Shown one piece after another: positions 51,218-60,455 of a DNA stretch of 64,000 bases (within the stretch, counting starts at the first letter, position 1; each line of letters begins with the position of its first letter). The stretch is from Alicyclobacillus sp. SO9 (GTDB lineage Bacteria > Bacillota > Bacilli > Alicyclobacillales > Alicyclobacillaceae): positions 496,001 to 560,000 of the forward strand of contig NZ_CP066339.1 in the NCBI RefSeq assembly GCF_016406125.1, written 5' to 3'. Under the pieces are notes generated by a model. The model was not told the origin of the DNA. It did no database searches and saw only the letters and a program-made list of their open reading frames with translations. The translations under genes were made by a program, and so were the position numbers.

Positions 51218-54118
51218 ATGAAAAACAATTCATTTTCATCGACGAGGGTCAAGTTGCCTCGAGGGTGGAAATACATCCTTGGGATCATCGTGCTGGTCGT
51301 CATTGTCAATGTTGCCTTCAACCGGTTTTATGAAGTCCGCTTGCACGGCGCACTGGGTTACGGCAGCGTCTATACCAAACAAATGGTCTTTGAACTGTTG
51401 ACAAGGTATATTGGCGCAGTCATTTATGCCGGGCTGGCCATGCTCGCTATCCGTCCGTTGGAGCGAATGCTGCCCAAGGCATTTGCGGTGCTGCTTCGGA
51501 TCCCTGCACTGTTTCTTGGTTGGGTGATTGGCTATGGCATGTGGTCGCTGAATCCAACGACTTGGTATTTGTTTTTTATGGGCAAGTCCTTTGGCAAAGT
51601 GGACCCTTTGTTTCATATTGACTTGTCGTTTTACGTCTATCGTCTCGATCCGGTATTGAGTATTCTTGGGCGAATCGCAGCTACTTTTATTCTATTTGCT
51701 GCGGTTCGAGCCTTTATTTTCCTCATTTACATAGCCCGTCACAGGATAGCTATCTCCGCAGAAAACTTGACTGCTGAAACGGGGCGTCAAGGACGGTTCC
51801 TCTTGTGGTCTGCAGCAGTCCTGTTTGCGTTGCTGACGGTAATTGCAGTGGTCTTGCGCTACCGTCTGGCACTCGTGACAGGTCCTGGGTCGTTTCTATT
51901 TGGACCCGGATTTGTAACTGCAAAACTAACGGCCCCGATTTTCTCATGGCTTCATATCGCAGCCTTGGCACTCATTGCTGTTACGTTTGCTATCTTGGCT
52001 TTGCGGCCTCACTCTGTTTTTACCGTTCAGGACGGTTTTGTAAGTACATCTGTTCGCGCCTGGAAACGTCCGCTGCAAGCTATCGGCTTGTTAATTAGTG
52101 TCTCGATTCTAACTGGAGCCACAGGAGCACTTGTCAACGGACTGTATGTGCATCCGAATCAGAACACGGTTGAACTTCCGTACATCAAGCGCACGATTGA
52201 CGCAACGCGCTGGGCCCTCGGTATCAACAACGTAAAGGCCAAGACTTTCACGCCGTCGGATACGTTGTCTGCCAAGGAAGTCAAACGAGATCAAAATGCG
52301 CTTGAAAATGTACGCGTCAACGACCAGGGACAGACGACATCCATATACAACCAATTGCAGAGCTTCAAGAGCTACTTCGATTTCCCGGCGACCAGTGTGG
52401 ACAGGTACGGAGGAAAGGAAGTATACATTTCTGCACGGGAGATGGACGTTTCCAAATTGCCAGTTCAAACGTGGGTTAACAAGACGTTGGTCTATACCCA
52501 CGGATACGGTGTTGCGGCGAGCCCTGTGAACCACTTTGACGTCAATGGATTGCCGCAGATGTGGGCCAAGAACACGCCCCAGGCAACGCAGAGTCCCATT
52601 CCGAAAGTCACACAGCCGAACATTTACTTTGGTTTGATGAACAACAACGTCATTGCTCCTTCAAAACAGCCGGAGTTTGATTACCCGGTGGCCTCGGCTG
52701 ACCACACGTCACACTATAAGGGCGGATATGGACTGCCCATCCGGGGGAACAGACTGTTTCTGGCAGTAGAAGAGGGATCATTAAAGTTTTACACCAGCAG
52801 TCAGTTTACAAACAAGTCCCAGTGGCTCTTTGACAGGAACATTTACACGCGAGTCAAGGACATTGCACCCTTTTTGTCCTATGACAACGATGCGTATCCA
52901 TTTATTGGAGCCGATGGTCACATCAAGTGGATGCTTGACGCCTACACAGAGTCGGCAAGTATTCCGTACGCACAAAACAAGCTGCAGACGGCGTATATTC
53001 GAAATTCCGTAAAAGTCGTGATGGATGCGTATACGGGCAAGGTCACATTTTATGTGGTCAACAAACAAGACCCGATTATTCGAAGCCTCATGGCCATCTA
53101 TCCGCATGTGTTTACAACCAAGATACCTGCCTACGTGCGAGCGCACTTCCGCTATCCAAAGGACTTGTTCCAAGCTCAGGCACAGGCATTGACACGCTAT
53201 CATATGACGAACCCTGCAGCCTTTTACAATCAAGAGGACCTGTGGTCGATGGCAAACCAGATCTACAACCAGAACCAGACGAAGCCAAGACCGCCAGTGT
53301 ATCAGATGATTCGAATGCCAGACCAGAATAAACCCCAGTTTGTACTGAGCGCCTTGTTCACACCTGCCAACAAGGATAACCTCAACGGTTGGCTGATTGC
53401 GGATAACGAGCCGGGTGATTATGGGACGCTGAGTTTGTACCAGTTCCCCCAGTCAAAACTGATATTCGGTCCCATGCAGGCCGAGAACCAAATCGATTCT
53501 GATCCAGTCATCTCATCGCAACTAACGCTGTGGAATCAGCAGGGTTCCCATGTCATCCGAGGAGACCTGCTTTTGATTCCTGTCGGAAACTCCATTCTGT
53601 ATGTGGAGCCAGTCTACCTCGTGGCAAACCGAAGCAACTCCTTGCCTCAGCTTGAACGCGTCATCGTCGAGTACAACAAGCACGTGTACATCAATCACTC
53701 ACTAGGTGCGGCTGTTCAGGACTTGCTGAAGGGGAACTCCACGAAGTCTCAAAGTGGCGGCTCCAGCGGAGGAACTTCCGGCCAGCAGGGGGCAGGAGGC
53801 AGCAGCGCTGGAACGGGATCGACCGGAGCGGGATCGACCGGAACGGGAGCCGTGCCGGGCACCATTTCGGAGAACGCCAAGAAAGCAAATCAGCTCTTCC
53901 AGCAGTACCGGAAGGATACGGCAAGCGGCAACTACCAGGCTGCTGGCAAGGACCTGACGCAATTAGGCCAGTTGTTGAGTCAGATGCAGAATCAAACCAA
54001 TTCACAGGGAGCCGCAACAGGCGGGGGAAGCGCCAAGACCGGCAACTCGACTGGCGGGAGCAGTAACACTACCGGCGGACACTCTGGCAACAGTACAACG
54101 AACAGCAGCGGGAAGTAA
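51218..54118 (+). CDS. UPF0182-family (COG1615) large membrane protein
   Basis: 966 residues from ATG 51218, with SD GGAGGAG six bases upstream; a TTG directly after the previous stop is less likely. About seven transmembrane helices in the first 310 residues (WKYILGIIVLVVIVNVAFNRF to LLISVSILTGATGALVNG), then a large extracellular domain with family motifs TRWALGINNV, YGGKEVYISAREMD, VYTHGYGVAASPVN and GGKGYGLPIRGNR-like GGYGLPIRGNRLFLAVEEG. The tail after residue 850 is Ser/Gly/Thr-rich with short repeats, then a helical segment. Function of the family is unknown. Confidence 0.92.
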   Translation: MKNNSFSSTRVKLPRGWKYILGIIVLVVIVNVAFNRFYEVRLHGALGYGSVYTKQMVFELLTRYIGAVIYAGLAMLAIRPLERMLPKAFAVLLRIPALFLGWVIGYGMWSLNPTTWYLFFMGKSFGKVDPLFHIDLSFYVYRLDPVLSILGRIAATFILFAAVRAFIFLIYIARHRIAISAENLTAETGRQGRFLLWSAAVLFALLTVIAVVLRYRLALVTGPGSFLFGPGFVTAKLTAPIFSWLHIAALALIAVTFAILALRPHSVFTVQDGFVSTSVRAWKRPLQAIGLLISVSILTGATGALVNGLYVHPNQNTVELPYIKRTIDATRWALGINNVKAKTFTPSDTLSAKEVKRDQNALENVRVNDQGQTTSIYNQLQSFKSYFDFPATSVDRYGGKEVYISAREMDVSKLPVQTWVNKTLVYTHGYGVAASPVNHFDVNGLPQMWAKNTPQATQSPIPKVTQPNIYFGLMNNNVIAPSKQPEFDYPVASADHTSHYKGGYGLPIRGNRLFLAVEEGSLKFYTSSQFTNKSQWLFDRNIYTRVKDIAPFLSYDNDAYPFIGADGHIKWMLDAYTESASIPYAQNKLQTAYIRNSVKVVMDAYTGKVTFYVVNKQDPIIRSLMAIYPHVFTTKIPAYVRAHFRYPKDLFQAQAQALTRYHMTNPAAFYNQEDLWSMANQIYNQNQTKPRPPVYQMIRMPDQNKPQFVLSALFTPANKDNLNGWLIADNEPGDYGTLSLYQFPQSKLIFGPMQAENQIDSDPVISSQLTLWNQQGSHVIRGDLLLIPVGNSILYVEPVYLVANRSNSLPQLERVIVEYNKHVYINHSLGAAVQDLLKGNSTKSQSGGSSGGTSGQQGAGGSSAGTGSTGAGSTGTGAVPGTISENAKKANQLFQQYRKDTASGNYQAAGKDLTQLGQLLSQMQNQTNSQGAATGGGSAKTGNSTGGSSNTTGGHSGNSTTNSSGK

Positions 54119-54131
54119 CGCTACACTCTGG

Positions 54132-54202
54132 GCAGGAGAGCAGGAGAGCAGGAGAGCAGGAGAGCAGGAGAGCAGGAGAGCAGGAGAGCAGGAGAGCAGG
54201 AG
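54132..54202 (+). repeat. 8-bp tandem repeat, eight full copies
   Basis: GCAGGAGA repeated eight times without change (54132-54195) plus GCAGGAG, starting 14 bases after the UPF0182 stop. Confidence 0.92.
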
Positions 54203-54540
54203 CCCGATGCGGGGAGCGGACTTGTTTGAACGGAGCCGGCCAAACAGCAGCATGAGCAAAGTGACGCCGTGCAGGTTATACTGTGCGGCGTCGCCAATTT
54301 CGGTTGGATGACAGAGTCGGCCAGATTGCGCCGAGAGAGTGTGTAAATTTGTCCCTCAGTAAAACCAGGTGTCCCCAACATTGCACTACGTTGCGTTTCC
54401 TTTTTTTTCTCTGTATACGCCATTGCACGGATTCAACTGGACGTTGATGACACTCCCGTCGCTGGGCCTGCCGGGGCAGGGGCTGATGGACTGACGGGAA
54501 GATAGGAAGACGGTGGGCTGCTGGATGAGGCTGCTGGGCG
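54203..54540. other. Intergenic region between tandem repeat and array C
   Basis: No supported gene. GC-rich at both ends, with a hairpin-capable stretch GACGCCGTGCAGG...CTGTGCGGCGTC at about 54265-54291. Frames on the minus strand only translate the tandem repeat. Confidence 0.4.
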
Positions 54541-55410
54541 GGCGATTAGTGCCTCGAAAGATCCCTATTGCCCGAGGGGCGATGCCATTGTGATCCCAAG
54601 GATCCTTAATGCCACCTGGCCCCTGGCATTAGTGTCATAAATGGACACTAATGTCGGAAGAGGCAGAGTGGAGCGTGGCTGTTAAGGAGCAAAGGGATCC
54701 CTATTTCAGAGGGCCTGCTGGTGATAGTGATCGAATCGATCACTATTCTGTGGCGGATATCGAGATAAGGATCAAAAGGATCACTAAGCAACGGGCTACC
54801 AGCGGCACAGGGGCCCGCACCGACTGTGTCCGTCGCAGCGCCTGCCAAATTCGCACCAGCATTAGGGTGTAACTTCAATTTCAGTTGATTAATGGCAGTT
54901 TACCACCTATTTTTTCGTTCGATCCCGTTGATCTGCCGGGCCTCGCTGGCTGTGGTGGCTGGCGGGCCTGCCAGTGAGGCTGGTTAGTGCCTCGAAAGAT
55001 CCCTATTGTCGGCGGGGCGATGCCATTGTGATCCCAAGGATCCTTAATGCCACCTGGCCCTGGCATTAGTGTCATAAATGGGCACTAATGTCGGAAGAGG
55101 CAGAGTGGAGCGTGGCTGTTAAGGAGCAAAGGGATCCCTATTTCGGAGGGCCTGCTGGTGATAGTGATCGAATCGATCACTATCCTGTGGCGGGTATCGA
55201 GATAAGGAGCAAAAGGATCACTAAGCCACCCCGCAGGCGCCAGCAGCGGCCCGCACCCACTCTGCACCCCCGTCTCCGTCGCAGCGCCTGCCAAATTCGC
55301 CCCATCATTAGGGTGTAACTTCAATATCAGTTGATTAATGGCAGTTTACCACTTATTTTTACCTTCGATCCCGTTGCCCCGCCCGGCTTCGCTGCCTGCC
55401 GCGCCCTTAG
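54541..55410 (-). repeat. Array C of the ~430-bp hairpin-rich repeat family (two units, inverted)
   Basis: The same unit as arrays A and B in opposite orientation: anchors read GGATCACTAA at 54778-54787 and 55215-55224 (spacing 437). Each unit shows TTAGTGCCTC at one end, the CATTAGTGTC/GACACTAATG palindrome, the GTGATCGAATCGATCAC palindrome and the TTAATGGCAGTTTACCAC segment. The two units are very similar; their differences in the longest shared open frame are all amino-acid changing, which argues against coding. Confidence 0.88.
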
Positions 55411-55687
55411 TGCCTCATCCTTCCATCCTTCCATCACCCCGTGCATGTTTTCACCTGGTTTGTCGTTAGCCCATGATGCGGTCGCCGTACAGGAGTTCCG
55501 GCAGGTCCAGCAACAATAGGCGGATTTTGCTGAAAATAGGAAGTCTCGGTGTTGCTGTCGCGTGAAGGGAAACATTGCATCGTAACGTGAGACAAAAATC
55601 ATCCGAAAGGACTAGTCAATTTAAGCAAAGGGTAGTAACATACTTCTTGTGTATTTCGAGTACCGAAGAATCATGGGAGAGATTGTT

Positions 55688-56860
55688 ATGATCAAACGTT
55701 TTCCGCCTGCAGTCTGGGCGACCACTTTTGCTACATTGATTGCATTTATGGGGATTGGTGTTGTCGATCCGATTTTATCCCAAATCGGCAAAGCCATGGG
55801 AGCCAACAGTTTTCAGGTGGAGTGGCTGTTTACCAGTTACATTGCCGTGATGGCGTTGTCCATGCTGATATCTGGGGTGCTTGGAACAATTTTTGGCGGA
55901 CGCCGTGTGCTTTTGATTGGATTGGGCTTGGTCGTTATCTTTGCGACAGCCAGCGGACTTTCTCCAAACCTTGTTGTTTTGGCCACAGTACGGGCTGGGT
56001 GGGGATTAGGCAATGCATTTTTTACCTCGACGGCTTTGTCTATCATCGTTGGCGCTTCCAGTGCGAGTATGTCGGAAGCGATTACGCTGTATGAAGCGGC
56101 ACTTGGGCTTGGCATCGCATCGGGCCCGCTTCTCGGAGGTTTCCTTGGCAGCTTCTGGTGGCGTTATCCCTTTTTTGGCACGGCCACTTTGATGGCCATC
56201 GCTTTTATTCTGACGTTTACGCTTGTGAGGGATCCCGAAAATAAAGAGCCGCCGCGAGGTCCCCAAGACATTTTTATTGCCATGCGGCATCCTGCGGTGC
56301 TGACCAACGCGTTAATTGGGCTGGCGTATAGCTTTGCCTTCTTTACGATTCTCGCGTATTCTCCATTTACGCTAAAGAATATAAGCAGCATGTCTCTTGG
56401 CTTTACCTACTTTGCATGGGGCATTCTGGTTGGCATATCGTCTGTGTTTGTGGTGAATTGGCTGCGGCCTTTGCTGGGCACAATTCGACTCCTGGTCTTG
56501 AATTTGGTTGGTTTGGTTGCGGTGTTCGCTGTGGCCGGTTTTGTCCACGGCAGTTCGTTGCTGCTTGTAATTGTGATATCCGGATTCTTCTGCGGCATCG
56601 CAAACGCTTTGTTCACTACTCTGGCCATGGAGGTATCTCCGTACTCCAGGTCGATATCGTCAGGCGCCTACAACTTTGTACGCTGGGCTGGCGCCGCTTT
56701 GGCACCTGTCATTTCCGGATTTATAGGTGACAAGTTTGGAGCGCAAGTCCCCTTCTTTGTCAGCGGAGCGATCCTCTTAATCGGGATGCTGGCACTGGTG
56801 ATTCGGTCGAGTACCATGGAAACAGCATTGGCGGCCACAGGGCACGCCCATGGAGAGTAG
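55688..56860 (+). CDS. MFS-family efflux transporter
   Basis: 390 residues from ATG 55688 (SD GGGAGAG). Twelve transmembrane helices. Motifs: PILSQIGKAMGANSFQVEWLFTSYIAVMALSML for the first two helices, GRRVLLIGLGLVVIFATASGLSP (motif A region), and GAALGLGIASGPLLGGFLG-like LYEAALGLGIASGPLLGG (antiporter motif C in helix 5), which marks drug:H+ antiporters. The tail is His-containing (ATGHAHGE). The substrate cannot be told. Confidence 0.9.
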   Translation: MIKRFPPAVWATTFATLIAFMGIGVVDPILSQIGKAMGANSFQVEWLFTSYIAVMALSMLISGVLGTIFGGRRVLLIGLGLVVIFATASGLSPNLVVLATVRAGWGLGNAFFTSTALSIIVGASSASMSEAITLYEAALGLGIASGPLLGGFLGSFWWRYPFFGTATLMAIAFILTFTLVRDPENKEPPRGPQDIFIAMRHPAVLTNALIGLAYSFAFFTILAYSPFTLKNISSMSLGFTYFAWGILVGISSVFVVNWLRPLLGTIRLLVLNLVGLVAVFAVAGFVHGSSLLLVIVISGFFCGIANALFTTLAMEVSPYSRSISSGAYNFVRWAGAALAPVISGFIGDKFGAQVPFFVSGAILLIGMLALVIRSSTMETALAATGHAHGE

Positions 56861-57150
56861 ACCGATTGTGTTTATGATGGGAAAACTCACGCAGAGGGTA
56901 TTGGAAGATGGCGAGAAACTCTAATAGCGCTATGAATCGTACCTGCTTTGACCGGTTTGGATTGGGAAGTTTGGTGGACAGAAGAGACAGTTAGAACATC
57001 GTAGTGCTTTTTGAACCGCCGCATGGAAATCCGCTTGTACGGTGATTGGGGGGAGGGGGTTAGCCGCCCCCTTCTACTCGATTCGATTTGGTGCGCGGAT
57101 TACGGAGCGGTGTTCCGTCACCTGTTTCACTCTGTGTTCCGCGCGTTTGT

Positions 57151-59028
57151 TCAGTTCTCTTGCAGTGCTGTTTTCCTGGAGAATTCAATTCGAACCTTGT
57201 AATCCTTTAACCACTGATTGACTTGAATAAGGTAGTGAAACATCTGGGCCGTTCCTGCGATTTGTCCGAACCATGGCCGGTGTTCAGACTTGTCGTAGCT
57301 TGATGAAATCCATTCCTTAACGGCCCCTTCATCCAGCAAGGGTCGAATAGGTGCTTTGTCATCCGCCAGGATCTCTTCCAATCGACTGCGAACAGCTTGC
57401 AGGTACTCGGGGTTGGGATCAGACGGATATGGACTCTTTTTTCGTCCCAAGACGTCTTTGGGAAGATAGGCTTTCATTGCACGCCTGAACACGCCCTTGA
57501 CTTGGTTGTCACAAGCCTTGTACTCCCATGGGATGTTGAAGACGTATTGAACCAGTCGATGATCGCAAAAGGGGACACGGACTTCGAGTCCGGTAGCCAT
57601 ACTCATTCGGTCTTTTCGGTCCAAAAGTGTTGCCAAAAAACGCGTAATACTCAGGTATGAGATTTCACGGATACGCGCTTCTCGTTCTGACTCTCCTTCT
57701 AGCCGCGGCACTTCTGCAAGCGCTTCTTGATAGCGTTTTTGGACATATTCATAAGGTTTGATTTTGTCCTGGATATCAGGTGATAACACGTTTACCCGTT
57801 CCTGGAGTTTGAGTGCCCACGGAAAGGTGTCAGCGTCAAGGGATTCTTGGCGGTGAAACCAGGGGTATCCGCCAAAGACCTCGTCAGCCGCTTCTCCGGA
57901 CAAAGCCACAGTGGCATCCTTCTTAATTTCCTTGCAGAATAGATACAACGACGAATCGATGTCGTACATGCCCGGCAGGTCCCTGGCTTTTATGGGTGTC
58001 ATTAAATGCTCCAGTTGGTCTTTCATACTAAAGACAACCGGGTGATGCATACTGTCAATGTGATTCGAGACTTTTCTGGCCCACGGTGCATCGAGGCCGG
58101 TTTGAAAGGCGTTTGCCTCAAAGTTCTGCTCCATGCCGTCAAAATCGATGGAGTACGTGTGCAAACGTCCCATACCTTGCTCTTCAAACGCTTCGGCTGC
58201 TACCGCGGATACAGCGCTGGAGTCAAGACCGCCTGATAGAAAGGTACATACAGGGACATCAGATACCAGTTGCCGCGAAACGGTGTCGAGAAAGAGTTCC
58301 TTGACTTTTTCTACAGTCGTCTCGAGATTGTCTGTGTGTTCTTCAGCTTTGAGTGACCAATACTGATCAATCTTTGTCGTGCTTTTCGTTACGGTCATAC
58401 GGTGACCGGGCCGCAGTTCATCAATGCCTTTGAAGACGCCGTGACCAGGGGTTCTGGCAGGGCCCACACAAAAAATCTCTGCAAGGCCTTCTTCATCAAT
58501 GACGGGTTCGATTTGCGGATTGGCCAAAATTGCCTTTAACTCTGATCCAAATAAAACTCCCGTACCAGTTTGAGAGTAAAACAAAGGCTTGACTCCAAGC
58601 CGGTCACGTGCCATAAACAGCGAATCGTTTTTCTCGTCCCAGATGGCAAACGCGAAAATCCCATTGAGTTGGTGGACACATTCTGAGCCCCATTCAATGT
58701 AGGAGATGAGTAATACTTCTGTATCCGAATATGATTCAAACTGATATCCGAGCAGAGCTAGTTTACTTCGAATGTCCTCTGTGTTGTATAACTCTCCATT
58801 GTAGGTAATCGAATAGGTTCGGTCACCGTGGGTTCTTACCATAGGCTGCGCGCCGCCAACGGGATCGACAACAGTCAGACGACGGTGGGCGAAAGCGGCT
58901 CGCGTTGAAAACCAGGCGCCGTCAGCATCTGGTCCTCTGCAGGCTAACGTTTCTCCCATGGCTGCAACGGTCTCTTTCTCCTGCGTCAAATCTCGTTCCC
59001 AGTCAACCCATCCTGCGATTCCACACAT
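57151..59028 (-). CDS. asnB: Asparagine synthase (glutamine-hydrolysing)
   Basis: 625 residues from ATG 59028, so that Cys2 of MCGIAGWVDWERD becomes the N-terminal nucleophile; GGGAGG lies nine bases upstream. Class II glutamine amidotransferase domain (residues 1-200: LACRGPDADGAWFS, AFAHRRLTVVDPVGGAQPM, NGELYN) and the synthase domain with PP-loop FLSGGLDSSAVSAVAAE and VALSGEAADEVFGGYPWFH. It makes Asn from Asp, Gln and ATP; AsnB/AsnO-type homologues may also amidate cell-wall or spore components. Confidence 0.94.
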   Translation of the reverse strand: MCGIAGWVDWERDLTQEKETVAAMGETLACRGPDADGAWFSTRAAFAHRRLTVVDPVGGAQPMVRTHGDRTYSITYNGELYNTEDIRSKLALLGYQFESYSDTEVLLISYIEWGSECVHQLNGIFAFAIWDEKNDSLFMARDRLGVKPLFYSQTGTGVLFGSELKAILANPQIEPVIDEEGLAEIFCVGPARTPGHGVFKGIDELRPGHRMTVTKSTTKIDQYWSLKAEEHTDNLETTVEKVKELFLDTVSRQLVSDVPVCTFLSGGLDSSAVSAVAAEAFEEQGMGRLHTYSIDFDGMEQNFEANAFQTGLDAPWARKVSNHIDSMHHPVVFSMKDQLEHLMTPIKARDLPGMYDIDSSLYLFCKEIKKDATVALSGEAADEVFGGYPWFHRQESLDADTFPWALKLQERVNVLSPDIQDKIKPYEYVQKRYQEALAEVPRLEGESEREARIREISYLSITRFLATLLDRKDRMSMATGLEVRVPFCDHRLVQYVFNIPWEYKACDNQVKGVFRRAMKAYLPKDVLGRKKSPYPSDPNPEYLQAVRSRLEEILADDKAPIRPLLDEGAVKEWISSSYDKSEHRPWFGQIAGTAQMFHYLIQVNQWLKDYKVRIEFSRKTALQEN

Positions 59029-59195
59029 TGGGCGTAGCCTCCCTGTCATTGCGTCGTACCTAGGTACCCTATGCGCATCGCGAGAAAGATGTGCTTTTGC
59101 CTACAAGTGTGGAGAGGAAATTATGCGGGATGTGTCGAAATATGGTGCCTATAACACTCGAAGCGCCTAAAGTGTCACTTTTGGAAGGTGGAAAA

Positions 59196-59465
59196 ATGAT
59201 GGTGACAAATGTTGTAGAGCAGCTTGTTCGCAATACACTGGAGGAAAATTTCCTGGAAGACGACAAGCTCTTCTGTTCCTGTGAACTATGTCAAAACGAT
59301 ATTGTTGCCTTTGCCTTGAATCGGCTGCCCCCAAGGTATGCTTCGTCCGAATTGGGGCGAGCTTATATTAAGAGTCAGTATTTTACGGTGCAAATGCAGT
59401 CGGATATTCTTCGGGAAGTGACACACGCGGTTGAGGTTGTTGGACAGCATCCCCGTCATGCATGA
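59196..59465 (+). CDS. ComFB-like late-competence-family protein
   Basis: 89 residues from ATG 59196, with GGAAGGTGG five bases upstream; longer in-frame extensions lack an SD. Contains VTNVVEQLVRNTLEEN, the Cys-rich FCSCELCQNDIVAFALNRLPPRYASSELGRAYIK and DILREVTHAVEVV, matching ComFB (PF10719). The CxCxxC suggests a metal site. In B. subtilis comFB lies in the competence comF operon; here it is alone, 13 bp before tadA. ComFB relatives were reported to bind cyclic dinucleotides. Confidence 0.85.
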   Translation: MMVTNVVEQLVRNTLEENFLEDDKLFCSCELCQNDIVAFALNRLPPRYASSELGRAYIKSQYFTVQMQSDILREVTHAVEVVGQHPRHA

Positions 59466-59478
59466 AAGGATGAATCCA

Positions 59479-59952
59479 TTGAAAGACGAGGACTACATGC
59501 GTCTGGCACTAGAGCAGGCAGAACAAGCGGCCGTCCTTGGCGAAGTTCCCATTGGGGCCGTCGTGATAAAGGACGGTGCGGTGGTTGGAAGCGGGCATAA
59601 TTGGCGGGAAACATGGCGAGACCCGACGGCGCACGCTGAACTGGTTGCTTTGCAAGCGGCAAGCCGGCGCTTAGGAGGTTGGCGGCTGGAAGGGTGCGAC
59701 CTGTACGTTACACTTGAACCGTGCCCGATGTGCACAGGAGCTGTCATGCAAAGCCGCATAAGGCGGTTGGTGTATGGCTCTGCAGACAGCAAGGGCGGTG
59801 CCGTAGTTTCAAAAGTAGAGTTGCTGAAAACGGGCTTGTGGAACCATAATCCAGAGATTACAGGTGGCATTTTGGCTGACGAATGTGGTATGATACTCAA
59901 GGACTTTTTTCGAGGACTGAGAAACAAGCCTGTCTCCGACAATCAGTCCTAA
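59479..59952 (+). CDS. tadA: tRNA-specific adenosine deaminase
   Basis: 157 residues from TTG 59479, with AAGGA eight bases upstream (MKDEDYMRLALEQAEQ); an ATG at 59470 overlaps that SD. Zinc cytidine-deaminase fold with DPTAHAEL (catalytic Glu and His ligand) and LEPCPMCTGAVMQSRI (two Cys ligands). It converts A34 to inosine in tRNA-Arg(ACG). Followed by tRNA-Ser and SRP RNA, a standard Bacilli arrangement. Confidence 0.95.
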   Translation: MKDEDYMRLALEQAEQAAVLGEVPIGAVVIKDGAVVGSGHNWRETWRDPTAHAELVALQAASRRLGGWRLEGCDLYVTLEPCPMCTGAVMQSRIRRLVYGSADSKGGAVVSKVELLKTGLWNHNPEITGGILADECGMILKDFFRGLRNKPVSDNQS

Positions 59953-60021
59953 GTGACGAACAGCTATGAGGTTCGTTCAGGATTCAAGTTTCAACAGCAT
60001 AACACTTTGAATGAAGAGCAC

Positions 60022-60111
60022 GGAGAGATGTCTGAGTGGTCGAAAGAGCTCGCCTCGAAAGCGAGTGGCCCTGCAAGGGGCCCGTGGGTTCGAATCCCAC
60101 TCTCTCCGCCA
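60022..60111 (+). tRNA. tRNA-Ser (CGA)
   Basis: 90 bases with CCA. Acceptor GGAGAGA/TCTCTCC, anticodon stem CTCGC/GCGAG with loop CTCGAAA (anticodon CGA), a long class II variable arm (TGGCCCTGCAAGGGGCCC) and T arm GTGGG-TTCGAAT-CCCAC. Confidence 0.96.
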
Positions 60112-60144
60112 TTAGTTTATGTGGTAGTGGTCGCGTCGGATTGT

Positions 60145-60293
60145 AACGCGTCTTGTGCCCAAGGACCAAATTGGGTCCCATGCGGCGAAACCTCCCGAAC
60201 CGTGTCAGGTCCTGACGGAAGCAGCACTAAGGGAGATGTTTCGGGCGACGTGGGGCAACCTGGTTTGGTTCTTGGTCAGAGGGCGCGTTTTTT
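60145..60293 (+). ncRNA. ffs: Signal recognition particle RNA (short form)
   Basis: The SRP core is unmistakable: GTGTCAGGTCC, then TGACGGAAGCAGCAC (Ffh-binding helix 8 with GGAA tetraloop region), flanked by CCTCCCGAAC and AAGGGAGATGTTTCGGG. The ends close as ACGCG (60146-60150) with CGCGT (60284-60288) followed by TTTTTT, giving about 145-150 nt. Only 34 bases separate it from tRNA-Ser, so there is no room for the Alu domain of the ~270-nt Bacillus RNA. Confidence 0.9.
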
Positions 60294-60455
60294 GCTGTCT
60301 GTTGCGCGTAAGTCCCTTTAAGTCCCTGTAACTAGTCTAACTTTCGCAAAATACGTCGATCCAAGTCAACTTGTGGAATGTTTTGTCGATAGAGGAGGAA
60401 GTTGGCTTCCTGCTGCGAATTCAGATAGACATAGTACAGGACTGGAGGTTAAGGA

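Noticed and set aside
54121-54423. Minus-strand frames encoding SCSPALL repeats
   Set aside because: They translate the 8-bp tandem repeat; no SD and no homology recognised.
54651-55318. Open frames of about 75 codons shared by the repeat units (M(S/P)EEAEWSVAVKEQRD...), present in all complete copies
   Set aside because: No ribosome-binding site; the start lies inside a palindrome. Over the conserved part the two units at 54651 and 55088 differ at four bases and all four change the amino acid (R/G, S/P, D/G, I/S), which is not protein-type selection.
59953-60321. 122-codon frame running through tRNA-Ser and the SRP RNA
   Set aside because: It is a by-product of two RNA genes and has no independent support.
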